Shown in pieces: positions 27,191 through 35,757 of a DNA stretch of 64,000 nt (positions are counted from its first letter, which is position 1; each line of letters opens with the position of its first letter). The stretch comes from Archangium violaceum (GTDB lineage Bacteria; Myxococcota; Myxococcia; Myxococcales; Myxococcaceae), in assembly GCF_016859125.1 (NCBI RefSeq), contig NZ_CP069338.1, positions 3,622,501 through 3,686,500 on the forward strand. The letters are read 5' to 3'. The notes beneath the pieces were generated by a model that worked only from the letters and a program-made list of their open reading frames with translations, was not told where the DNA came from and did no database searches. Position numbers and translations under genes: made by a program.

Positions 27191-27524
27191 TATTCCGTCC
27201 GTGCTGTGGTGGTAGCCGAGCTTGCTCCTGAATTCCCGGACATCCAAGCGTTCTCTGAAATGATTTTGCCTCCTTCGGCGGCGTAGGACCCCGGGATGAT
27301 GCTTTCTCGAGAGATGATATTTCTCTTGGGGCACCAGCCCTTCGCTCGAGGTGTCCCCTGCGCTGCGGTGGTCTTCCGGGAGCGAGCCCCCTCGGTCCTT
27401 GCCCGGGTCCTGAGCCCACGAGGTGGGGGTGGCGAAAGGGCACTCCGTGGGGTACGAATTCCCCCCTCGTTGAAGTGACGGCCTGACCACTCGTGCCGCG
27501 GTCGAGCGCCGGAAGGGGGGCACC
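27191..27524. other. Divergent intergenic region
   Basis: 334 bp between the hydrolase lipoprotein and the LysM gene. It holds a moderately AT-rich island (27255-27330) with the palindrome TCTCGAGA. No gene or clear promoter can be assigned. Confidence 0.4.
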
Positions 27525-28190
27525 GTGCCGAGACAGCACATCGTGCAGCAGGGGGAGTGTCTCGTGAGTATCGCGCGCCAGTACGGCCTCGCGAACTGGC
27601 GCACCCTCTACGAGCACCCGGACAACGAGACGCTGCGCCGCAATCGGCCCAACCCCAACGTGCTCTTCCCTGGCGACGTAGTCGTCGTTCCGGACCCAAA
27701 GCCGAAGACGGTCAATCGCGTCACCGGCCGTACGCATACCTTTCAGGTGACGCTGCCGCGCAAGGAGCTCCGCCTGACGTTGCGCGACGTGCGCGACAAG
27801 CCCTTCGAAAACGCTCATGTGGAACTGGAGGTGGACGGCCGCTCCTGGCCTCCACCCGAGGGCCAGGAGGCCTGGACCACGGACGGCGAAGGCTTGCTCA
27901 AGGTGCCTGTGCCGGTGGGTGCGCGGTCGGTCGTGCTCGCGACAGGCGGTTTCAAGGTGGGACTGAGGCTGTCCCACCTCAACCCCCTGCGGGACATACC
28001 GGAGGGGAACCTCAGCGGTGTACAGGCCCGGTTGCGGAACCTCGGTTATGACGGAGGCACGGGTGAGGGGCGCATGGGGCCGTCCACACGCGCGGCGCTG
28101 GCGCTCTTCCAGGCCGACCAGGGTCTCGAGGTGACTGGCAAACCCGACGATGTGACGCTCCGCAAGCTCGAGGAGCTGCACACCAGTTGA
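27525..28190 (+). CDS. LysM and peptidoglycan-binding domain protein
   Basis: 221 residues from a GTG with GGAAGGGGGG upstream. An N-terminal LysM (HIVQQGECLVSIARQYGL...LFPGDVVVVPD, about 5-57) is followed by a beta-rich middle domain (FQVTLPRKELRLTLRDVRDKPFENAHVELEVDG, a transthyretin-like module) and a C-terminal PG_binding_1 repeat (VQARLRNLGYDGG...TRAALALFQ, about 165-205). No signal peptide. This architecture is frequent beside VgrG or phage-tail-like cargo genes, but no secretion genes are in the window. It is the first gene of a five-gene unit running to 35750. Confidence 0.85.
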   Translation: MPRQHIVQQGECLVSIARQYGLANWRTLYEHPDNETLRRNRPNPNVLFPGDVVVVPDPKPKTVNRVTGRTHTFQVTLPRKELRLTLRDVRDKPFENAHVELEVDGRSWPPPEGQEAWTTDGEGLLKVPVPVGARSVVLATGGFKVGLRLSHLNPLRDIPEGNLSGVQARLRNLGYDGGTGEGRMGPSTRAALALFQADQGLEVTGKPDDVTLRKLEELHTS

Positions 28191-28216
28191 TTCAACGCAG
28201 TGAGAGGGGGAGTGCA

Positions 28217-28708
28217 GTGGATGATGTACGTGACGTGATGGTGGGGGCGCCCGGAGACACGGCCGGCAATGTGCTCGTGCTGGGTGGGATGGATGTGGTC
28301 GTCCCGCTCGAGATGGACCTCGATGACGACCCGCTCCAGGACGACGAGGTGTGGTTGCGCCGGGCCGACGGCAGTGTGGTCCAGGTGCTCTACTCGAATG
28401 ATCCGGACGTGGAGCGCAACGAAGAACAGCGGCTGTTCTTCTTCGGATTCCGCGACGTCCCCTTTGGCGTCTATACGGTGTCGGTGAAGGTGGGGGATCA
28501 ACTCTACGATGCCATTCGCGGTCTCGTGGTGTGTCGGGAGGGTGTGCTGCTCGGTGGGAAGAAGCTGGCCTCGTCCTGGACGGCACGCCAACCGCCCTCC
28601 GTGCCCCCCGCGCCTTCGGAGTCCTCGCCAACCCAACCCTCGGAGGAGCCTGCGCTTGCGCTGCTGCCGCAAGATGGCGGGGTCTATCTCGACCAGGAGG
28701 ACCTGTGA
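28217..28708 (+). CDS. Hypothetical protein of the peptidoglycan-directed cluster
   Basis: 163 residues from the GTG at 28217 (GAGAGGGGGAG upstream); an in-frame TTG at 28187 overlaps the preceding stop and is less likely. Acidic, beta-rich N-terminal two thirds (VLVLGGMDVVVPLEMDLDDDP...GVYTVSVKVGD), then a Pro/Ser-rich tail. No family recognised. Its stop overlaps the GTG of the peptidase gene (GTGA), so the two are translationally coupled; it may be a chaperone, adaptor or secreted partner. Confidence 0.7.
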   Translation: MDDVRDVMVGAPGDTAGNVLVLGGMDVVVPLEMDLDDDPLQDDEVWLRRADGSVVQVLYSNDPDVERNEEQRLFFFGFRDVPFGVYTVSVKVGDQLYDAIRGLVVCREGVLLGGKKLASSWTARQPPSVPPAPSESSPTQPSEEPALALLPQDGGVYLDQEDL

Positions 28709-30801
28709 GCCAGTCGAGTTGCTGGTCCGAGGCGTTCACGCCCAAGCGCTTCTACCTGGGTATGAAGTACGCGGTACGCGCCCTGTCTGGTGGTGAGCCA
28801 CTCACCGGGCTCTTCATGGCCTTTCGCGTGCTGCCACCGGCCGGGAGTGGCTCACCCACGGACAAGGTGGTGGAGTTGGCGTACGCGGCCCCCGACGAGT
28901 GGGCGGAGGAGCGCTCTGCCCGCGAACGCGCGGAGAAGGAGTTCAGCCTCGCGTTCGTGGACCCCGACGGCTTCCTGCAGCCTGTCACCAACGTCAACCC
29001 CTGGTACGAAATCCACGCAGCGTTGCAGGCGAAGGCCGAGGCACAAGCCCGCCACGAGAAGCAATGGAACGCCAAGAAGCAGAACCGGGGCGTGCCGCCG
29101 CCTCCCCTCCCTCCGGTCAACCGCAATCCCGACAGCGTCAAGCTGTCGTTGGGCACCCGGATGCAGGCGTGTCTCATCCGTCATCCCAGCGCCCACCTCG
29201 CGCGGGCCCTGTGCGATTGGCTCAGCGGTGGTGAGGACCCGCACGAGTACGGCTTCGCTCAGTGGGGAGAACCGGAGACGCTGCTGCGTACTCTCGAGAC
29301 GAAGCAGGACACCGCCGTCGATGCCCTGAACCTCGACGGGCTGACCAGCGAGCCCGCCGACTACTTCCCACCCGGCCCCAAGCGCTATGGCGGTTGGACG
29401 CTCTACGTCGACATGCCGCACGCCTCCCTTCCCTCGGTACAGGAGGCGGTGGGTCGTCTGAAGGACGACCTCGGTCGGCTGCGCTACCCGGTGGGCGGAA
29501 ACTCGCCCTACGGAGGCTGGAAGTCGAAAGGCGGTGCCAGGATCGCATCAGCCAATCGCGGTACTTTCGACCTGGTCTGTGCCTCCGCCGTCACGGCTTT
29601 CCAGTACGACGCGTCCGGCCCATGGGCCTTCAAGCTCGCGGACAAGGCGCTCGCCTATGCCTTCGCGCTCGAACCCTCGCGCAGCGGCGATCGCAAGAAG
29701 CCCAAGAACAGCTGGGCATACCTCATTGGTTCCACGGTCAAGCGCGCCCCAGTGCTGGACGAACGGGGATACGAGCAAGGGGTGGTGGACGTGGCTACGT
29801 CGACGGCCATCCGAACGTGGCTGGAGGAGGGCCTGCGCAAGCCCGGCGTGGTGCTTATCGAACTTCCCGCAACGGATGAAAAGGCTAGCGGCGCACGCTG
29901 GGTTGACTGGGCCCGGCCCGAACTCGCGTTCGCCTTTGAGCTGTGGCGCGAGTTCTCGCAGTCCTTGGGTTGCGAGTACGGCCTGTCCTTCACCCACGTG
30001 TTCCGCAACGCCGAGGCAGCCGGTGGAGTAGGCCGTGCCGAGTGCTCCATCCACAAGACTGGCAATGCCGTCGACCTTGCTGTCAAGGGCACACTCGTCG
30101 GTGGCAACGACAACGTGGTCGACTTCTCGCTGCCGGCGGCCCACTTCCCCATCCGCTTCGAGGCGAGTTGGAACTGGGATGCCCGCTCTGCCATCGGTAG
30201 GCTCGAACGCGAGCTCGACGGGGCTAGAAAGAAACTCGAGACTGCGAGGACTGGCGCGAGCAAGGCCCTGCGCTCGCGGATCACCAACACCCGGCAGGAC
30301 ATCGCGGATGCGTCCGCGAAGCAAGTGGAGGGAGCCGGGCGCAAGGTGAAGGTCCCTCGTTTCAAGGACGACCTCCGGCCAAGGCGAACCCAGGTCTGGC
30401 TGGACGCAGCCGGCCTCCAGTCGCACCTGGAGATGTGCGAGACCCGGCTTGCCCACCTCGAGCGAATCTCCACCACGTTGGAAAAAGGGGCACTGGGAGC
30501 AGCGGTACCAGGGGAGCCGGAGCTACCCGAGGTGGTCAAAGTCCGGGCGGCGGAGGCTCGGCTGAAAGTAGCGAAAGAGCAGTTTGACCGCGCTCAGCAG
30601 ACGGACACTCCGGTCCGCAGTGCCTACCGCATCAGCTGGCGGCTTTACGGTCACTCCATCTTCAACCCGTTCCGCTATCTGGCTGACCCGGCACAGCTTG
30701 CCCAGGAGGTGGAGAATCGACTCGGCGCTCCACCCGTGGAACTGCGGGCAGACCCAACCATCTTGTGGAAGATCGAGGAGAGATTCCGGGATCTTCTGTA
30801 G
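28705..30801 (+). pseudogene. M15 (VanY-like) peptidase, N-terminal half, split by an IS
   Basis: GTG start overlapping the previous stop. 695 native residues are followed by three IS-encoded codons and a stop. A PG-binding-like segment (LYVDMPHASLPSVQEAVGRL ... AVTAFQ, about 235-295) precedes the M15 zinc motif SxHxxGxAxD, seen as S448-I-H450-K-T-G453-N-A455-V-D457. A coiled coil (about 495-550) and a helical region follow. The C-terminal zinc motif is on the other side of the element (32475-34110). Removing the IS and one target repeat joins the halves in frame as 1239 residues. The half product lacks one zinc ligand and should be inactive. It would have cleaved peptidoglycan stem peptides. 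Confidence 0.88.
30781..30788. repeat. Target-site duplication, left copy
   Basis: AGATTCCG, repeated exactly at 32467-32474. An 8-bp duplication is typical of ISL3-family insertions. Confidence 0.85.
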
Positions 30802-30812
30802 CTGAGGTGGGC
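30789..30812. repeat. Left terminal inverted repeat of the IS
   Basis: 24 bp, 17 of which match the complement of the right end (32443-32466), including the outer TCTTC and inner GTGGGC blocks. Confidence 0.8.
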
Positions 30813-30869
30813 GCGACAGGATGGACGGAGGGTCTCCGGTGAGAGACAGGAGAGGGGCAGTGCGGAGAG

Positions 30870-32185
30870 GTGGCTGTCACTCTCGCAAGAGCCCTGGTCG
30901 CGGAGTTGCAGTGCGTGCCGCCCCTGCGAGTGCTGGCGGGGAGGCGGGGAGTGGCGGGGCCGAGTGTGGGGGAGGTGATGGGGCGCGTGCTGCGCATCCA
31001 GGGGATGAGCGTGCGCGGGGTGCAGATGCGGCCCGGGGGACTGGTGGTGCAGGTGCGCCCCCGCCAGCGCAAGCCGCGCTGTGGAGTGTGCGGCCGGCCC
31101 GCCCCAGGCTACGACACGAAACCTGGACGACTGTGGCGGCACCTGGCGCTGGGAGAAACCATCTTCTGGCTGCGGTACGCCCCGCGCCGGGTGCGCTGCC
31201 GGGAGCATGGAGTGAGGGTGGAGCGGGTGCCCTGGGCGGCGCACGGCTCGAGCTTCACGCACGCCTTCGAGGAGCTGGTGGCCTGGCAGGCGCAACGTCT
31301 GGACAAGTCGTCCATCTGCCGGTTGCTGGGCATCAACTGGCGCACGGTGGGCACCATCATCGAGCGACTGGTGGAGGAGCGCCTGTCGCCTGGGCGCCTG
31401 GAGGGGCTGCAAGTCATTGGGGTGGACGAGCTGGGCTGGCGCGCCGGGCACCAGTACGTGAGTCTGGTGGTGGACCACCTGCGCTCGCGAGTCGTCTGGG
31501 TGGCGGAGGGAAGAGCGAAGAGACGCTCAACGGCTTCTTCGACGAGCTGGGAGAGGAGAGGACGAAGGAGTTGACGCACGCGACGATGGACCTGTCGGCG
31601 GCCTTCAGCAAGGCGGTGGGCAACCGGGCCCCACACGTGCGCAAGGTGTTCGACCGCTTCCACGTGCAGAAGCTGGCGAACGAAGCGCTGGACACGGTGC
31701 GCCGGCAGCAGGTGCGGGAGCAGGCGGGGAGCCAGGAGGGCAAGGCGCTCAAGCACAGCCGCTGGGCGCTGCTGAAGAATCCGTGGAACCTGACGGTGCG
31801 CCAGGGAGAGAAGCTCAGCGAGTTGAAGAAGACGAACCAGACGCTCTACCGGGCCTATCTGCTCAAGGAGAGCCTGGCACGGGGCATGGACTACGTGCAG
31901 CCCAAGCGGGCCTCGGAGCACCTGGACAAGTGGTGTCAGTGGGCCAGCCACTCCAGGCTCGCCCCCTTCGCGAAGCTGGCGAAGACAGTCCAGCGGCACA
32001 AGGACGGCATTCTCGCCTATGTCGAGACGGGGCTGAGCAACGGAGTGGTGGAGGGAATCAACAACAAGATTCGAGCCCTCATCCGTCGCGCCTATGGCTT
32101 CCGCAATCCCAAGGCATTCAGGGCGATGATACTGCTGTGCTGCGGAGGCATGGAGTTCACTCCGCCCCTGCCAGTAGCGGCGTAG
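30870..32185 (+). pseudogene. ISL3-family transposase, frameshifted
   Basis: The N-terminal part (GTG at 30870) has the ISL3 zinc-finger/HTH region (CGVCGRPAPGYDTK...VRCREHG) and the first catalytic Asp (GVDELGWRAGHQY). Near 31508-31516 the reading frame changes by -1 (VVWVAEG, then KSEETLNGFF). The remainder has ATMDLSAAFSKAV (second Asp) and the Glu region GLSNGVVEGINNKIRALIRRAYGFRN to the stop at 32185. ISL3 transposases are normally one frame, so this is either an inactivating shift, a sequencing error or, less likely, programmed frameshifting. Confidence 0.88.
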
Positions 32186-32442
32186 CCCCTCGCAGTAGAA
32201 GCAGGCAGCTGGGGACCGAGCTCCGGAGCGCCGACAGATTCGACTGCAACCCGGCCAGCAGGGCAGCGGAGCCAGGCGCCCTGTCATGCACAGCCGCGGC
32301 TTTCTGGCACCCCAGGTCGTGCCCCTGTCTCATTCATGCCTCGAACTCTCGCGGGGACTTGCGTCCCATGGCCATCGCGCGGCTCCGCACACCCTTGAAC
32401 CCCAAGTCCTCCCCGTGCGCACGGCCTCGGTTCCTCGACCCT

Positions 32443-32466
32443 GCCCACTCGACGTACCGAAGACCC
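32443..32466. repeat. Right terminal inverted repeat of the IS
   Basis: Complement of the left end with 17 of 24 matches. About 260 bp of non-coding IS sequence lies between it and the transposase stop. Confidence 0.8.
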
Positions 32467-32474
32467 AGATTCCG
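32467..32474. repeat. Target-site duplication, right copy
   Basis: AGATTCCG, identical to 30781-30788. It belongs to codons for RFR in both gene halves. Confidence 0.85.
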
Positions 32475-34110
32475 TCAGGTGCTGCGTAGCTACGTACCGG
32501 AGCCTTCTCCTGAGCTTGAAGCCCGTATCTCTGGCGAAGCATTTCTCGGGCCATCAGAGAACTACAGCCTACCGCCCGACAAGAGCTCCGTGGCCGATGA
32601 ACTGTGGGGTGGCCCCATGTTGCCGGAGTGCGTGGAGCCGGTGCCCGATACCGAGGAACTCGCGCGACGGGAGACCGCCTCATGGGAAGAGTTGGTCGAG
32701 GTAGCTATCGTCTCGCGACCCGAACTCAAGCGCTGCCGCGAGGTGGCCGAGGCGCTCGTCGATATGGGGGGTGAAGGCGTCCTGCGCGCTCTCTTCCGGT
32801 TGAACGTGACGCAATTCGTCTACAACCCGTTCGAGGCGGATGGCGGACATGATGGGGCCAAGGTGGAAGCCTCGGCGGACATCAAGAACGGCGTGCTCGA
32901 CTATTTTGACCAGACGGAGGTGCTCAAGCGCGCGGGCGTCCCTGATAAGGCGTGCTCATTCCTCAACCTGACAGCGCTCGGCTTCATGTGCGGGTTGCTG
33001 CGCATCGGGGCCAACCGTGGCGGCTGGCGCGATCCTCGCACCGACCCGGGGGCCAAGGTCAAAACGCCCTTCCAGAAAATTCGCGTGGATGGGCATCTTG
33101 GTCCACTTGCAGGCATCATCGAGCGCATGGGCTCGGAAGGGACTGACGGTGACGACGATTTCTTCTTCGTTACGTCCAAAAAGGGGCGAGTCGCGCATTG
33201 GGTACATTCAGTCGACAGGTCCTTTCTCCTCATGTGGGCGCGTACGCTCAAAAAAGCGAGCGAGGTTAAAGTCAGACAAAAGAGGACTCGGGAGCCAGCG
33301 GCCATCTATCCAGAGCCTGCGGGAATGTTCATCAGTGCGAGGATGGTATGTAGCCTCTCAATGCGTGAAGACGAGCAGGAGCAGGTGCGTACACTGCTCA
33401 ATACATTTTCAAGCAAGCGCTTCAAGCTCGTTCGCGTAGGGCGCAGCGTGGAAGGCATCGATGTGAGTGATGTAATAGAGGGGCAGACGGTGCTTGCTCA
33501 GTTCGAGACGGCTCTTGCCAAATTCATCTCGACTATTGATGCCCGCGAGGAAGAGGCACAGAAGGAGAAGGAAGCACGCAAGGCCGGCAAGAAGGCCGAG
33601 CGTCGGGTGAAACCGTTCAAGTCCGCTCCCCGGTTGCGGGATGATTGGACGTTCGTGCTCCAGCCCTACTTCGACCTGGACAGCCCACCTCCCGGCGCCG
33701 AGACCGTACTCACGCCGGAACTGCTCGAGGACAACGAGGCGAAGGTCGGTGCGCTCACATTCAACCCTGGGGATTTGCTTGAGATCCCGACGCCGGGCAT
33801 CGGCCGAGCTCTCGAGTGGTGGCACTATGAGACTGAGCACGCCAACCGGACGCCCTGGGGCCAGTTGCTTACCGAGATTGGCTACGGATACCCGGTCCTC
33901 TCGGCCCCAGCCCTCCCCCTGCGTGATATCCTCCCCCGCCGTTATCTCAGCCGAGGCATGGACTTCGCTGAGGGCGACGAGTTGGGCAAAATAAAGGGCG
34001 GTGGCGTCATCGGATTCATGCTTGAAAACGAGAGCACCAAGGCTGAACTACCCGAGCGTGCAAAGTCCGCCGCCCGCCCCCCACCGCTGGCTGGTGGGGC
34101 CGGCAACTGA
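32475..34110 (+). pseudogene. M15 (VanY-like) peptidase, C-terminal half, split by an IS
   Basis: Continues the frame of the N-terminal half: ...KIEERFR joins QVLRSYVPEPSPELEARISG. Near the end, ALEWWHYETEHANRTPWGQ holds the EWWHxE motif of M15B/VanY peptidases (third zinc ligand H1145 in the joined protein). The 690 residues between the two zinc motifs are a very large insertion relative to ordinary VanY proteins. 33150-33550 is more AT-rich than its surroundings. No start codon with a ribosome binding site is left on this half, so it is probably not translated as such. Confidence 0.87.
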
Positions 34111-34158
34111 CACCACCGCCGGGCCATGCCGGCGAGCCGAACGCAAGAGAGGTCCACA

Positions 34159-35078
34159 ATGTCGAGCTGGTCTCGTACGCCGTCTCTACCTGGGGTGTTG
34201 CTCCTCGTAGCGATCGGGGCTTGCCGGGGAGCGGATGCCTCATCGAAAACGCCATCCACCCCTACTGCACCGACGCCTGCGGTCACTCAGACCGCTCCTT
34301 CCGGTGCGTGTGTGGGCGCAGCGCCAGCCCCACAGGCACAGACTGCGCCTCCAGCGCCCGCGAAGCCCGCTGACATCGGCGCCTGGGGCGCGGGAGTTCG
34401 CGACCTGGTCGCTGACCCATATGATCCTCCGTCAAGCTACTTCGCGGTGAAAGCCCGGATCGAGTCCGTGCCCTGTGAGCAGGTGCTACAACTCGGGCCC
34501 GAGGGCTTCCTTATCCGCTACACCCCCCCTATCGGGGGCGGCCTTATCTGCTCGACGTGCAGCGAGACATTGCTGCCTACTACAAGAAATGCCGGGTCGA
34601 AGGGTACCGCTCTCTGCTTGCCAGGCTACCGCGCCAGGAACGTCGTTGGGTGGATGCTGTCCGCCCCCGGATGCAAGCCTTCATCAGTACCCTCTACAAC
34701 TTGCGCGAGCAGTGTAGCCCGCGAAAAGACCTCGTTTACGACCAGCGGGAGACGCTCGCGCTGCTGCGGTTGGAAGATCTCCTCGCCCGTTTCGTCGAAC
34801 AGGTGACCGCTCCCGAGGGAGACCAGGGGCCGCGTTGTGACACGCAGGACTTCGCGCCCGTACGTGCGGAGGCTACCGCGCTCATCGCGCGCCCCTGCCC
34901 TCCTCCAGCCGATGCGGATGAGGAGGATCGTCTCCTGCACGAGCGTTCGCTGGACCTCGCAGCACCAGGGTTCAACGTCTCAACTGATGACCTGAAACCC
35001 TACTGCGAGCATTTCCCTCGAGCTGCGATGCAGCCACTGCTCGTCTTCGCGCATGAGCTGCTGCTCCAGGAGAAATAG
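34159..35078 (+). pseudogene. Lipoprotein of the peptidase cluster, frameshifted
   Basis: ATG at 34159 (GAGAGGTCC upstream) with lipoprotein signal LPGVLLLVAIGAC (Cys about residue 19), then a Thr/Pro/Ala-rich linker. The frame breaks at a run of seven C (34523-34529). With eight C the protein would read YTPPYRGRPYLLDVQRDIAA and continue to the stop at 35078, giving about 306 residues. As it stands the product ends in an unrelated frame at 34806. It lies 49 bp after the M15 peptidase gene and would be periplasm-facing, so it is a candidate immunity protein; that is inference. The break may be a sequencing error. Confidence 0.65.
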
Positions 35079-35129
35079 GGGAGCGAAGGAGCCGAATCCG
35101 GCGTAGAGTTCGCAACGAGGGGGGCTCTC

Positions 35130-35750
35130 ATGGCGCACATCTTTCACTCGCGTTGGCGAGTACCTGGGCGATTTTCCGACTACGTCATCCTTCGTGGCTC
35201 GAGCGCCAGGGGAGAACGTATCGGCCAACAGGTACCGGGGGTTTTCGTCACCTCCCTGCTGGAGGGATGGCTGACGTCGGGCCCCTCACGGACCCTGCAC
35301 GAAATCTACGAGTCCCTCGGAGGAACGCTCCCTCTGGGTCTCACCGTGCAGGAGCGCACCCGGTACGATCAGCGGATCAAGGAGCGCCTCCAGGACGCCT
35401 TCCTGTTTGGCGAACTGGTGGCTTTCGAAATCAAGCACCCCCTGCCGCAGGCCTGGCCGGTCGCGCGAGTGAGGCCCCAGCCCAGGTTCGCGGAGCTTGA
35501 GCCCGAGCCCGAGCCCGAGCCCGAGCGGACCTTCATCCTCATCCGGCTGGTGGACGATGAAGGCAATCCCGTGCCGGGCGCGCGCTACCGTGTCGAGTTG
35601 CCGGATGGCGCTGTCCGGGAGGGACGGCTGAACTCGAGCGGCGAGGCCCGCGAGAACTACGTCGTCCCCGGGGAATGCAAGGTGACCTTCCCCGAGCTCG
35701 AGGACAGCGCCTGGCAGCCGGGCAGTCCGTCCGAGAAGGCGACTGCCTGA
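35130..35750 (+). CDS. Hypothetical protein with Glu-Pro linker
   Basis: 206 residues, ATG with GAGGGGGG upstream. The N-terminal helical domain (about 1-115) is joined by an EPEPEPEPE linker (about 127-136) to a C-terminal carboxypeptidase-regulatory-like beta domain (RTFILIRLVDDEGNPVPGARYRVELPDG...). Similar C-terminal domains occur in proteins delivered by contractile injection systems. It is the last gene of the cluster and meets the kinase gene tail-to-tail. Confidence 0.68.
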   Translation: MAHIFHSRWRVPGRFSDYVILRGSSARGERIGQQVPGVFVTSLLEGWLTSGPSRTLHEIYESLGGTLPLGLTVQERTRYDQRIKERLQDAFLFGELVAFEIKHPLPQAWPVARVRPQPRFAELEPEPEPEPERTFILIRLVDDEGNPVPGARYRVELPDGAVREGRLNSSGEARENYVVPGECKVTFPELEDSAWQPGSPSEKATA

Positions 35751-35757
35751 ACGGGCA

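Larger units (their letters stand above)
30789..32466 (+). mobile_element. ISL3-family insertion sequence
   Basis: 1678 bp. The ends are imperfect inverted repeats (GGATCTTCTGTAGCTGAG left; GGGTCTTCGGTACGTCGA as the complement of the right end), matching the GGxTCTTCxG ends of ISL3 elements, and are flanked by AGATTCCG duplications. It carries one transposase gene, interrupted by a -1 frameshift. It inserted into, and in the same direction as, the M15 peptidase gene. Confidence 0.9.

Noticed and set aside
35500-35530. GAGCCC tandem repeat as a regulatory or CRISPR-like repeat
   Set aside because: It simply encodes a Glu-Pro linker in the protein at 35130.
27525-35750. Calling the cluster a type VI secretion locus
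   Set aside because: No Tss, VgrG, Hcp or PAAR gene is present; only cargo-like domains are seen.
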